From Trichaptum fuscoviolaceum (taxonomy: Eukaryota; Basidiomycota; Agaricomycetes; Hymenochaetales; Trichaptaceae): a stretch of DNA of 64,000 nucleotides. The notes under the pieces are model-generated. The model was not told the DNA's origin. It ran no database searches and saw only the letters and a list, made by a program, of their open reading frames with translations. Shown piece after piece: positions 1 through 11,037 of this stretch. Location of the stretch: NCBI GenBank assembly GCA_910574455.1, contig CAJSYZ010000011.1:1-64000 (forward strand), read 5' to 3'. The first letter of the stretch is position 1; each line of letters begins with the position of its first letter. Position numbers and translations under genes: made by a program.

Positions 1-25
1 AAATAGTGTTCATATGAACACTAAT

Positions 26-172
26 ATTCAGATTTAATGCTTATTTTTCTGATTTTAAACTGTAACAGTGAATGAAGTTGGGTTGCATTTAGCTGAATGC
101 TATTGAGTTTATCAGACAGTGGACTGGTAGAAATATATTCTGATTTATTGCATATTTTTCCGGATTTTAACT
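26..172. repeat. Direct repeat pair, about 35 bp each
   Basis: Two similar AT-rich segments, at about 26-60 and 138-172, both read as a version of 'gatttaatgcttatttttc' followed by a gattttaaac-like end. They are spaced about 112 bp apart. No coding sense is visible. They may be the edge of a larger repeat that continues outside the window. Confidence 0.55.
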
Positions 173-208
173 TAAGTGAAGATATATAATAATACTTAAA
201 TCAAGAAA

Positions 209-480
209 GAAGGTGACCCAGTGACCCACTACTAAAAGAGGAAGGTGACCCAGTGACCCACTACCAAAGAAGGAAGTTGACCTAGTGACCAAACCAAATA
301 GGAAGGTGACCCACTACTAAAGAAGGAAGGTGACCCAGTGACCTATTACATACAAGAGGATGACCCCCCTTAATTAGGAAGGTGACCCACTCTAACTAGG
401 AAGGTGACCCACTTTTCACTTCAGCTAACCCTAGTTGCACCATATACAGGCGGATTAGGAGTGACCCAGTGACCCACCGA
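209..480. repeat. Tandem repeat, GGTGACCCAGTGACCCA unit
   Basis: The core 'ggtgacccagtgaccca', followed by ctac(t/c)aaagaaggaa, recurs at irregular 25-35 bp spacing, about eight times counting shortened units that hold only one GTGACCCA. The last full core is near 460-476. Within the core, gtgaccca is itself a doubled 8-mer. It is a minisatellite of unknown role with no coding sense. Confidence 0.85.
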
Positions 481-539
481 GTACCTAGGTACTATCCACG
501 GTTATATATATAGGGTCAAATTTACATTCTAGATGGGTC

Positions 540-860
540 ACATTTATATACTACGGGAGGTCGGATATGGATACTACAGATGTGTTAGATATATATACTT
601 TATGGGCAGATAGGTTGGAAATTACCTCTAATACGGGTTGGAATTGTGTTCTTTGAGGGGTCAGATAATGATAAACCTGCGTTGTTGGAAATACATTCTT
701 TACAGGGGTTGGATTTAGATACTTTATTCTGTCAGAATTAGATACTCCAATTGTTGGATATTGATACTCCGATTGTCAGATATTTTATCTAACGGAGGTT
801 GGATTTTACTTCTAATATGGGTCAGTTATACATTTCAAGTGTCCAGGTGTCAGATAATGG
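540..860. repeat. Degenerate tandem repeat, GGTTGGAT...GATACT unit
   Basis: A looser array in which ggttggat/ggtcggat/gtcagat is followed after about 8-12 bp by atact(t/c). Units are about 20-28 bp. It starts soon after the GTGACCCA array. A short open frame here is an artefact of the repeat. Positions 861-1290 hold no gene or structure that I can support. Confidence 0.6.
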
Positions 861-1319
861 GGGTCAGATGTCAGATAGGTACATTGAGGTGCTGAAATCC
901 TATTTTGGAACAATGTTGAACACAGCTGTGCTCATGCTTACGCGTGTCTGTAGCCAACCTACTGTATTGCCTCACTCGCTAGTTCCTGCTTCATTTCACT
1001 GTCACAAAAGGGTTTTTTTAAAACTTAATGGCTCCACCGCTTTAGAACTAATGACATTGTAACGATGTCTGGTATGTTCATCTATGATCTATTCTGACGC
1101 AAAGACTATGAGTAACCGTGCAAAGCTGTCAAGAGGTCTGGGCCGCCAATAATACGCGGAAATTTGCAGAAGAACAGTGAGTCATATTCTCCGTTTAGAC
1201 GGTTTCTGTGCAAGGTGAAATCTGATTAAAAGCTTCATCGAAATCCAAGGTCGAGCAAGTAGTGAACTATCTTCTCCGCCCGAGGACTCCCCGGCGCCAG
1301 TGCTAGTGTACGTCCAAAA

Positions 1320-1600
1320 GGGAGAATGAAAGATATAATCTGCCAATCACACAATGGATCTGAATTGTTTTCAACACCACTATTAGTGCTATTGAAGACA
1401 ATTCTATTATTTCGAAGACAATTCATTGTCTTCAAAGTTATGACCGGAAATGGAATACAGAAGGCTTTATAATAATAACCAAATTTAGAAATATCAATAA
1501 AATAGTATCTACTCAACCCGGGATCGATCTCCTTACGCTAGCCTACTAAGACAACCCAACAACTAATTTAACCACTACACCATCAAGACTTACAAGATCT
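1320..1600 (-). mobile_element. tRNA-derived SINE, copy 1
   Basis: Read on the minus strand, the head has a Pol III A-box-like 'tggtgtagtggttaaat' (about 1570-1588) and a B-box-like 'gatcgatcccgggttg' (about 1515-1530). It is followed by a body containing 'attgtcttcgaaataat' and 'ggtgttgaaaacaattca' (about 1365-1430). The body matches the plus-strand element at 3015-3290 closely, with the same order of head then body. This supports a SINE family and not a tRNA gene. No anticodon arm or acceptor stem can be folded convincingly. Confidence 0.7.
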
Positions 1601-1752
1601 TAAGCTGGTAATTTTATATAGACCCAAACATTATCTAAATGACGATTATCTTGAAAACTTACTTGAGTAATGTTTCTAAAACTAAGTATTGTTTTGAAAA
1701 TAAATGGCCGGATAGTAAAAATTTTCTAAGTCCCTAACCGAGGCGTCATCAC

Positions 1753-2915
1753 GTGACGTTCCTCCCCCCCCCCCCCCCCCCCCCGTCGTCGCTTGATGTC
1801 CCATCATCCATCGGGCGGCGCTCTCGCTCCCCTTCCCCATCATCCGGGCAAGACGACTCTGATATCTCCATCCCGCCCTCGCCGACTCTCTTAAACAGGT
1901 CGAGTGTGAACAATTCCCCCACCTCCATGGTACTGCGTGAAAACAACCCAGACGCGAACTCAGGAATAGGCTCTCTCTCTCTGCTTGACCAGAACAACCT
2001 GTCCGCACTGCACGCGCACTTTTTACCTGGCACAGGCGAGGAGCGTGGCCACATGCGGAAGCTCAGCGCGGCGACCTTCGCCTAGACAGACGGGGAAGCG
2101 ACCGTCGCAGGGGACCACGACCCTTCGCTCGACCTCCGCCACCTCTTTCAAAGACTCCAACCTCCGAGGGGCAGACCTCAACGACGCCCACGGGTACGAC
2201 TTCAACCCTAACCGCTCGCGCAGCCCCAGTGACGACGCGCCTTCACGGCGCACCAGCATCACGATCGCAGCGCCGCCCCCGCCGCGGTAGGGCTCGAGCG
2301 CGTTCAACTATCCCAACTAGCCGACGGCGCTGAAGAAGGGCACGTTGTCCGTCCCGGCGAACTCGATGACGGACGCATCGACGCTGCGCTCGAGAGCTGC
2401 GGGCGGGGACGGCCAGGAGAAGGGGAGGAAAGCGGCGGGAGAGGGAGATGAAAACCCTGCTGGCAGTCGCGTGGCTCTCGACCCAAGTGCAGATCCTGCG
2501 TCGTCGGACCCGCGTCCGTTCGCGAAACAATACGGCCCATACGCGCTCGCAAGCCTCGTAGACCCGAGGAACCTCGAAGCCCTCCGCGAAATGGGCGGTG
2601 TCGACGGTCTTCTGCGCGGGCTGGGCTCGAACAGACGCACGGGGCTGAACATCGTTGCTGAAAGTCACGACATGGAGAAGGAAAGCTATCCCAGTAGGAA
2701 AGGCGGTGGCGGAGACGTCGTGAAAGGCGCTGGTGACGGGGCTTGTCAGCGGCACGAGCGGAGTCCGGGCGACCTTGAAGCCGGGACCGAGCTGGACGAG
2801 AAATCGCGGCGACGACGGCGGACCGGCAGCGTGTGTACGGACACAGCATCCTCACCATCCAGCAGAGCAAGAGTCTTCTGCTCCCTCGCGCTCAATGTCG
2901 AAGTCCGGGTTTGAT
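1753..2915 (+). pseudogene. Truncated N-terminal part of a PMC1-type vacuolar Ca2+-ATPase
   Basis: The full-length family is P-type ATPases that pump Ca2+ into the vacuole. Three landmarks of the N-terminal region of fungal PMCA-type pumps are visible on plus. A Ser/Pro-rich lead contains 'SIPPSPTLLNRSSV'. The segment 'YALASLVDPRNLEALREMGG' is followed by VDGLLRGLG (about 2540-2640). 'DRQRVYGHSIL' followed by SKSLLL (about 2825-2885) is the motif before the first membrane helix. These pieces lie in different frames, so frameshifts are present. A run of 21 C (1764-1784) sits at the start. The sequence ends about 2915, long before any membrane helix, phosphorylation site or ATP-binding domain. 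GC content is far above the flanks. A SINE lies on each side, in opposite orientation. I call it a broken, truncated duplicate; the parent gene is not in the window. Confidence 0.72.
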
Positions 2916-3014
2916 TTTAATTTGAAAACAAATTATTTGTTTTCAAGAGTTAACCGGGTGAGATTTAATTTACTTTAATTGCACGGTATATATACTAGCT
3001 TGCGCTTAAACTTC

Positions 3015-3290
3015 TATATGAGATGATGGCTTAGTTGGAAGAGCTCTGGTTGATCAGTGTTAGGTTGTGGGTTCGAGTCGGTGTTGTGCCGATGGTAGAA
3101 TAAATTTATTCGTTTCTGTGATCATTTTGCCAAATTGGGATCGTTTGAGTAATTGTGCAAATTGTGTTCAAAATATTGTAATGTGTTCAAAACAATGTAT
3201 TGTCTTCGAAATAATGAATTGTCTTCAATTAGCACTAAAAGTGGTGTTGAAAACAATTCAATCCATTGGGTTGCTCAATCTGCTCGTGTC
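3015..3290 (+). mobile_element. tRNA-derived SINE, copy 2
   Basis: The head has the A-box-like 'tggcttagttggaagagc' (about 3028-3045) and B-box-like 'gggttcgagtcgg' (about 3068-3080). The body has 'attgtcttcgaaataatg' and 'gtggtgttgaaaacaattc' (about 3197-3265). Head and body order match copy 1 at 1320-1600 on the other strand. The spacing of the boxes fits internal RNA polymerase III promoters. No true cloverleaf can be drawn. Confidence 0.72.
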
Positions 3291-3599
3291 GATTTCATCT
3301 GGACTATATGTAATCTTGGTAGCTTCTGTTCCTCAGATGACTGGCTTCCTGAAGAGAGAGAGAAGTGTTGTCAGGAAGCGCGAACTACGAATTGTAAGTG
3401 TTCCATCCCCACAAGTCACCGTTCTGAGTCTGATACCAGAGCACTTCTTTCAGAAAATGCAAAAAATGTCCTTTTTATGAATGATCAACTACTTGAAACG
3501 ACGGCGTCGAGATTTTGCCATGACAGAGGGCCCTTGAAACGATACTTAACATTGAGGCAACTAGTAGAAGCAGAGAGAAACGGCATATTACACAGAAAA

Positions 3600-4030
3600 A
3601 CTCAAGAAGTGTAAGAACGAAGGTCCCGCTCTTCCCTAGCCTTCATCCCGTGGATGTCGATGAGCTCGGCTCGCCGAAGGAGCAGCTCTGCGATCTCTAC
3701 TGTCTCGTCCCAGTCGTTTCAATTACAACGTCAATTTCTACTTTGACTTCGAAGTACGGCCGCTTCAATTTCATCACTCCTCAAGGTATAGCACATGGAT
3801 ACGATTTCCACTATGCACACCACCTGCGCGATGGCAACTCACGTGTGCTGGATCTTACGACCTCCGAACCTCTCGGTATTCTACGACCAAACTGATACAC
3901 GCCAGCTCAACGAACCACGCCGCATGTGCCCTCTTGACCAATGTCTATTGCTCAAAGTCCCTGCAAAGAGAAAAATAGGCTACGCAAAGATATTGGTGGG
4001 CATGTTTCGGCAACAATGAACGTAACTTTG
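3600..4030 (+). other. Coding-like fragment, unidentified
   Basis: Positions 3650-4020 carry overlapping open stretches on plus with coding-like composition (for example 'RFNYNVNFYFDFEVRPL' around 3715-3765). No start, splice structure or recognisable domain is evident, and the frame is closed soon after. It may be the relic of a gene interrupted by the SINE upstream. Between 4030 and 4850 the DNA is AT-rich. Part of it (about 4385-4480, containing 'atgctacgagaccgacatg') is repeated in the 3' flank of receptor relic R5 (about 5990-6040 within the 50 kb block, i.e. 55990-56040). It is therefore the downstream flank of the receptor-like family. Confidence 0.3.
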
Positions 4031-4853
4031 GAGCACTTACTCTGACCTTGAACCTCTAAGCATTCCAGGGAATAGACATGAAAGAGAAACAAGTTGGCGA
4101 GAAGGGAAGAAAGGTAGAAGCCACAGGAGTCACCCTCCCCTGAACTCCAGTTAGATGTCTCTCTTGAGTGTTTAGCACTGCTGAATTTGTGGCAATGTCT
4201 GAAGGTCCAAGACGGGAATGAGAAGCTCATCTTGATATCCAACTTCGTCACAATCCTTTACTGAGTTCTATCATGTAGCCTTGCTAAATACACTTTTACA
4301 CCACGAATATGGCACAAACAAATTCATTGCCAAGATCAGTCTTCTTACTACTGTATTTAACATTCAAATAAACAATTGCAATCACATTACATTAAATTAT
4401 ACTCCAATATCCACAAGTATGCTACGAGACCGACATGTGCAGTGTGCATGAGAGCGTATGCGTTAGAATAAAGGCTACAAGTGCGCGGAAAGATGAAGAT
4501 AAGATTGAGTATGTATTTACGATGAGGAACCAATGCCGCAGTGCAAGGAGACTTACAGTTAAAGTGGTCATGAGTAAGATATGTAAGAAACGAATGATGA
4601 AAGAGGCATATCAAACAAAGGAATGAGTGTAGTACAAAGGAGGTCGCATCGCAGATGAAATGATGAAAGAAGAGAAAATAACGAAACAAATGTGTTAGCT
4701 AGAAACAAACGTCAAAGGTCCATGCGAATCGAAGTGTTCTATCCGTGATAGTCTATATCAAATGCCATACGAAGGGCCGAGTCGAGTCGAGTCGTGAGAG
4801 GTCGTGAGGAGAACAGAGACAAGGGGACCGCGAGAAGGAGAGATCAACAGTAA

Positions 4854-7800
4854 TCACCGCAAGAACGGGTTCTTGCTCTTCTTCGACTCCGTCGAGTCGC
4901 CTGTGTGGGCGGGCCGCAGCCAGAACTGGCCGCGCGGCGGCGGGTTGTCGAACGTATACTGCTGTTGTGGTTGCGTCGTCTGAGTTTGAGGCTGAACTTG
5001 GTATGTCGTCGTCATCGCAGGGTAGAAAGGCGCAGGAGCAGGCGCAGGGGCGGGGGCTGGTTGAGGGTAGTGAGCGGCGCTCAGCTCGCCCAACAGCCCG
5101 TAGTCTGGCTCGCTGGAGTTGGGGTTCGGATGCACGACGCGCACCGCGCGCTCGGCGTTCTCGTCCTTGAAGCGTGTGTCCAGGATCGACAGCGCGTACT
5201 CCTCCGCCGGGGTCGGTGTCCGTTCCCTATTCTCCCTCTCTCGACGGGACCGCGAAGACGAGCGCGAATGCGATGAGGAGCCAAACGAATACGTCGAGCC
5301 GGAGAAGCGGGATTGCAAGTTCTGGCGCTGACGCGGGACGTCGAGATCGCGCGCGCCGACTGAGAGGTCCGTCTTATCTTTCTCTCGACTAGACCCAGCG
5401 AGCAAGACCCCGCGCTCGCGCACAGGCTGGCGCACGTCGGCCGTGCGGCGCGCCTGGCCCGTGATCTCGGTGTACAAGCTAGCGCCGCTCAGGCGGTTCA
5501 AGTCCCGCTCCCTCTCCATCGTTCTCGCCGCAAAGGTCTGGCGAGTCGCGTGCGGGGATGTCGCGAGGTGGTGCGAATGCGGGTGCGCATCGTCGTCGTC
5601 GTAGTCCCTGTAGCCGTACGCGTCGAGGATGGTGTCCATGTCGCGACTCGCCCTGCTCCCTTGCTCGCGGCCTCCCCGGCCCTCCTCCAGGTCGCCGCCT
5701 CTCAGCGCAATCGGGCCCTCACGCATGCCTGCATTCATCTCCATCTCCATCCCACGTCCGCGCGTCTTCTTATCGCCAAGCCTGAGCGCCCTCTTTCCCA
5801 AATCATGCCCGAACAGCCGCTCGCCCCACCGCACGAGCCTGCGCCCCCAGCCCATCCTCACATCCAGGTTCTTCTGCCTCGCAAACGCGCGCGTCTCGAG
5901 CGCACGGCGCTTCCGCTGGCGACGGCGCCAGCACCCGAGCGCGAGGAGCACGAGGAAGACGAGCCCGAGCGCCATGAGGAGGATCTGCCACCACGCGAGC
6001 CTCACCGAGTTCGTGGAAGCGGGTGCAGCGGTGGTGGGCTGCGTGAGGCCGGTGATGGTGGGGAGCGGCGCGGCGCCAGAGGAAGCTGGAGTGGACGCGT
6101 CGGGGATGAGCACGAGGTCAGAGAGACAAGCACCCAGACCAGGGACGACGGTTGTATTCGAAGTGCAGCTTGCCTTCACACACGTCCCCGCCCTCAACAC
6201 GCTCCCCGCATCCGCGCAGCTCAAGCAGCTCTGGCTCCCCGACGCACTGCAGCTCGCACAGCTCGCGTCGCAGGCCACGCACGCGCCCTGGGCCTTGTCA
6301 AAGAACGTGTTCTTCGCGGGACACGCGGGGAGGCAGCGCCCGTTGGCTTTGACGGGGCGCGAGGGCGGGCAGGTGCTGCACTGGTCGAACCCGGGGCCGG
6401 AGCACGTCGCGCAGTCGGGGTGGCATGCGGTGCAGGCGGCGGCGGAGGCGAAGGTGTTGGCGGGGCAGGAGGAGAGACAGGTCCCGTTGGACGCGAGGAG
6501 GTTGTTCGTGCATGTGAGGCAGAACCCGGGCGAACCAGCGCAGGTGCTGCAGGAGGCGTCGCAAGCTGTTATAGAGAACAGTTAGTAAGATGTTTGTTCG
6601 TTCGTAGTTGAGGAAAGGAAAGGGAGAGGGAAGATTATGAAGGAGGACTTGAAACTTACCGACACACTTCCCACCACTCTGCACCGTCCCCGCAGGACAC
6701 GCCTGCACGCACTTGCCCGCACTCGTGAGCGCGAACCCAGGGAGGCACGCAGAGCACTGCACCTGGTCGATCGTGCTCGCGACACTGAAGTTCGGGATCC
6801 CGCACGAGCTGCACGACGCCGGGCACGGTGTGCACAGCTTCGCGCTGTTGTCCGCCACGAAGCCCGCGGTAGTCGTGTTCGTCGCCGTCGCAGACCCGGT
6901 GTTGGAGATCTGGCACACCCCACTCGCGTCTGTCTGCACGCACTGCATCTGTGCGCCTCCACTCGCGCCCTTGAACCCGACGCGCCCAGCACCGCACACG
7001 ACACAGTCCGCGCTTGTTGGCCCCGTGCAGGTCGAGCACAGAGGAGAGCACGGGGCACACGCGGTGCCGTTGCTGAAGGAACCGTCTGGACAGAGTGTGC
7101 CGCTGGACGTCGTCGTTGAGGACGTCGAGGGCACGCAGGTTGAGGGCGAGGTCGGGGATTGAGTGAAGCCTGATTGGCAGGTGATGCACGCGCCAGAAGA
7201 GGCGGCGCAGGATGCACAGCCGAGAGCACAGACTGTTTGAAGTGAAATTAGTTTAGTTTTTAACTTCTATTGAGGGACAGAACGAACCTTTGCATGTACC
7301 GTCGTCTGCCTGGAAGAATCCATCAGCGCAAGCTGAACAGAGCGTGCCGTTGCTCGCAGTCGTGTACCCCGCATTACATGTACATCCACCGCTTCCGTCG
7401 CAGACGCCATTCTGACAATTACAGCTGGAAGGGGAGTTCGTGACGTTCAGCGTGAGGCAGACGCCAGAGCCGGCGATACCGTCGGCGCACTGTGCACAAG
7501 TCGACGAGCACGGAGTGCAGGCGGGTCCGAAATGACCTGGAAGGCACGATTCGCAAGAGGAGCCGGTAAAGCCTGAGGCACAGGTGCACGTTGGTTGCGT
7601 TGAGTTGGAACTGGAGGAGGGCGAGCAGACACCACCGGAGGCACACGGGGACTGGCACACGGTGGATTGGAGGGCGAGCACCGAGAGCTGGCCGGCGGTG
7701 AACGAGGATGAGGAGGGCAGCTGCGCGAGGTCGGGAATGGAGTCGTAGATTGTGAGTTGGGTGGTCGAGGCAGGCGATGAAAGCAACGCGAAGGTGTTCG

Positions 7801-8356
7801 GGCTCAGGACGACTGAACCTGCGTTTACGCTCGTTGACGTGTTCACACCTGCGCTGGCGTCGAGGGGTACGAAGGCAGAAGATCCGGTGTAGTTGGCGCC
7901 TGCGTACGCTGCGATTCCTGGCTGCAGCTGCACGGCCAGGGGGAGTGACATTTGCTGGCCTGTAGAGTTGGGAAAGCCGGCGGAGGAGGAGAGGGAGGCT
8001 GAGGTCGAGGTGAGGAGGGTGTGTAGTAACTGCGGGTTCGTCGTGCTGCTGTACGATCCGGGCAGTAGCAGGAGGGATGTTGGTGAGCCGGGTGCGGAGA
8101 GGAGCGAGCCCACTGTGATCGACTGTTAGTTAAGATCATTGTACCAGACAACTTCGGACGTACTTGATAAGTTCGTAAAGCCTTGCACGCATTGTCCAGC
8201 AATGCACACCACGGCGGGCGAGTTGGGATTTGTTAGGGCAGCTGTAATGACTTCAGCTTGTTGAATCTTTCTAAGAGGTAGGAGACACTCACCGATCGAC
8301 GCGCCCACCCAGCTCAACAGAAGTAGACTCCTCGACATCATCGCGATGTCAACCAT
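4854..8356 (-). CDS. Cysteine-rich EGF/furin-repeat single-pass membrane protein (R0, intact)
   Basis: Five exons join in frame with GT-AG introns: 8293-8356, 8164-8241, 7288-8112, 6660-7232 and 4854-6565. They give 1083 codons plus stop. The N-terminus has a signal peptide ('MMSRSLLLLSWVGASI'; the second ATG pair at 8341 may be the true start). Next come a Ser/Thr-rich ectodomain with many N-x-S/T sites, EGF/laminin-EGF-like modules (for example CTCASGFTGSSCESC, CNCQNGVC), then a long run of furin/growth-factor-receptor-type Cys repeats of the CxxCxxC kind (for example CDASCASC). One membrane helix (LLMALGLVFLVLLALGC) is followed by a basic stop-transfer and a cytoplasmic tail of about 330 residues. 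The tail is Arg/Ser-rich, then Pro/Gln-rich, and ends KSKNPFLR. This topology suggests a cell-surface protein. The ligand and function are unknown, and no kinase domain is present. It is the only unbroken member among six copies in the window. Confidence 0.85.
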
Positions 8357-8990
8357 AGGCCTGTAAAGTGTTCTGTTGATGCCGTTGAAGTTGAAGTTTC
8401 GCGTCTAGCTAGCTTGAAGACGGGGACGCGCTGCCTGGCGTTCGTCGTAAGTTGATGAGAGTTTGTAGAAGACGAAAGGGAAAGGCGAAGTCAAAGAGGA
8501 CGACGTCTGTGTGGTGGAATGGAAAGAGAAAGGGAGGGAATGTATATCGCCATAGCAGATATAATCTTATTGTTCAACAACACAATGAACCCATCCCGCC
8601 CCCTCCCATTGGTCCGTCCCCATTTTTGCCACAGCCACATTACCAAAAGCGGCCTATTGTCTTGTTTTGTTTGTGTCCCCGTGCGTGTGACGCGTCTCAA
8701 GCCCTGCACGTGCAAGGGCCTATTTTGGGTTAATGCAAGGTAAACATGCCTTGTTTGGGCATCTGATTTTAGACGCCCTTGTTCTCTTCTTGTCCTTCCA
8801 CGATCGGCCGCGTAACGAGGACCAAAATCGCTGTTGTACTTTAATCTCAATGTCTACGTGTAACCCGGACTCGAAAATATCTCATCTAAATTTGCAATAA
8901 CTTCGTCCTTCCTTTTGACAAAACAATCTTCGTGCTAAAACTCTCGCATCAGCAACTCCGTACTTGATCTTCGCTTTCTGGATGATAACT
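8357..8990. promoter_or_regulatory. Upstream region of R0
   Basis: No gene is visible in about 630 bp upstream of R0. On the minus strand a TATA-like 'gattatatctgctatgg' lies about 190-220 bp before the R0 start. A second start-like context (ATG at about 8996 on plus) follows at the far end, so the interval could serve a divergent pair if the 8996 frame was once a gene. I see no confident operator or repeat. Confidence 0.3.
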
Positions 8991-8995
8991 CAACA

Positions 8996-9420
8996 TGTCT
9001 CCTCCCACCATGATTAACGAGACAACTCAGATTACGGATGAAAAACGGCAACCTTATAGTGCTACGAAATGTGCAGCTAATATTCTACTACCAACGTGTA
9101 CGTTGGGACAAACTGTCTGAACTCGGATACTTTTTCAATGTATCAGGTGTGTACATACAAGCTCGCCTTCTGATTCTTTTCGTTTAGTGACTCACTTCTT
9201 CACTTTTTAAGGGGTACAGGTATCAGCTCATCGGCGTTCGCTAATCACCTTGACGCTTTCGTCCGTTCTTAACTTCTTCGATGGCTCCTCGGTCCATTCA
9301 CCTACGCCATTCTTGGCGCGACCGCAAATTACTCACCGCAACAAAATGTGTGAACAGCCGGTAGTGACCAAGTGGTGCATCGCGGCTCCCAGAGCTCGTA
9401 TGTATGGTGAGTCCTTCTCG
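8996..9420 (+). pseudogene. Unidentified broken 5' gene end
   Basis: A plausible start (atgtctcctcccaccatg at 8996) opens a frame of about 40 codons that closes near 9118. Further coding-like stretches follow at 9250-9420 in other frames, including a phrase that reads FTYAILGA in one frame. The sequence sits directly upstream of receptor relic R1, where the U family stands in the other R loci, but I see no match to U. No domain is recognised. It is treated as decayed coding DNA of unknown origin. Confidence 0.25.
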
Positions 9421-9719
9421 TTCAACCTTCTTCGATTTAAATGTTACTTTATATGCTTATTTCGTGTGTATTCTGGTACCCTCTTATCATCAACATACAA
9501 TGCTATGGCACTGTGGGTGTTGCGGCTATTGGTAGGAGATGAGAGTAGGCGTAAAAGGGATCGAGCATGGGCTTTAACGCGTGCATTTCAATGTTTCACG
9601 ATGACTACAATCATAGAGAAAGGGCACCTCAATGGTATATGATTGACCTCGCGATGACGTGTCACCTCCATCAAAGGATCAGAATTAACAGTCAACGACT
9701 GTGGTCCCACTACTCTGCG

Positions 9720-11037
9720 ACCGGCTCACACCCTTCTCATCCTCGACACCATCGTCTAGGTTTCCTTGCTTGCCCTCCAATTTACCACGAGTCAGTCTCC
9801 ATGTGTCCCTGGAAGTGTCCGCTCTCCCTCTTCGACCATTTCCAACTCAACACATCTGACGTGCACCTGCACCCCGGGCTTCACCTGAATCACATTCCCC
9901 TGCGAATCGTGCCTCCCAGGATATTTCGGGCCCGTCTCAGCATACTCAGCATACGCAGACGGATTCTTGCAAGTAAACGCCGGTCCATGCAAAGGTTCGT
10001 TCTCTCTCCTTATCAAAGTGAAAAAATAATTTTTACTTAATTTACTTCAGTCAGTCTATGCACTCGACCGCAAACGCTGCACCTCCTCCCCGGCGTGTAC
10101 ATCACATGCCAATCAAGACCCACCCAGTTCTCGACCTCGCCCTCATCGTGCGTAGTCTTGACGTCCTTGGCGATGACGGAAGCTTGGCGAGAAGAAGACG
10201 CGTGGGAGGTGCAGTTGGAGATGGGTGCGGGGATGCGGGATGGCATGTTGCGCTGAGGCGGGCGCGGGGATGGAGATTGGACGAAGAGCCCAAGAGCAGG
10301 GGAGCAGGAGAGTAGAGACGGTATACAAACGATCCCACTCCATATGGCTACAGGGACTTCGATGACCATGGGAATGAGGACCAGCGCAGCCCCAGTCGAT
10401 ACTCCGGCGGCGTGCACCACTCGAACTCGTGCTATCTCGCGACATTTCCGCACCCGACTCACCAGCCCTTCTCCTGATGGGCATTCGAACGAGAAAGGTG
10501 TTTGAACTGGTCTAGAGGCACGAGCCTGTACTTCGAGATCACGGGCCAGGCGGAAGACAGATGAAGAAGACGAGACAGACCGACAGACCTTTTAGTCGGC
10601 GAGGCGACCTCGACGTCCTCCGCCCTCAACCCCTTCCCTCCAACCCGCCCAGTCCTTTTGACTCATCCTCGCATTCGCATTCACGGTCCTGATCACAGGT
10701 TCGGCGAAAAAGGGAGAATACGGGGGATTGGGAAAGGGCGTCGCCGATGGAGCAGCACGCGCTGTCCATTCTCAACACACGTTTCAAGGACGAGAACGCC
10801 CGCCGTGCGCATCGTTCATCCGAACCTCAATTCCAATGTCGGTTTCGGCGAACCCAGTTATGGGCTATTGGGCGAATTGAGCGCTACTCACTCACTACAG
10901 CTCACGCCTCGGTCAGATTGCTACCCTGCGGAGACGACGATCGACAATTCACAGCCGCGCGGCCATTTCTGACTGCGGTCCGCCCAAACGAGTGACTCGG
11001 CGGAGTCGAAGAAGATAAGAAACCCGTTCGTGCGGTG
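9720..11037 (+). pseudogene. Receptor-like gene relic R1
   Basis: Scattered pieces of R0 occur in the right order on plus. An EGF module reads CTCTPGFT then 'FPCESCLPGYFGPV' (about 9860-9935), with an in-frame stop. The exon 3 end matches QADDGTCK with its following intron (about 9955-10050). The cytoplasmic tail follows (ALSILNTRFKDENA about 10755-10800; YGLLGELSA about 10855-10890). The last coding stretch ends SAESKKIRNPFVR before tga at 11035-11037. The pieces lie in several frames and the transmembrane segment is not recognisable. It is convergent with M1 downstream, as R5 is with M2. Confidence 0.75.

Noticed and set aside
209..480. CRISPR array
   Set aside because: Repeat and spacer lengths are irregular, spacers resemble each other, and the genome is fungal.
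2023..2870. Minus-strand open frames of 94-188 aa over the Ca2+-ATPase fragment
   Set aside because: They are shadows of the GC-rich plus-strand relic. The plus strand carries the recognisable PMC1-type motifs.
3015..3095. A genuine tRNA gene
   Set aside because: The A and B boxes are present, but no acceptor stem or anticodon arm forms. The same head-body unit recurs at 1320-1600, so it is a SINE.
5550..7162. Long open frames on plus opposite the receptor-like gene (up to 353 aa)
   Set aside because: They are antisense shadows of GC-rich exons of R0. They have no splice plan or domain and are Arg/Ala-rich as expected from reversed codons.
10037..10484. Minus-strand genes (up to 141 aa) within relic R1
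   Set aside because: The recognisable R0-related phrases before and after are on plus. The minus frames have no motif and reflect GC-rich antisense.
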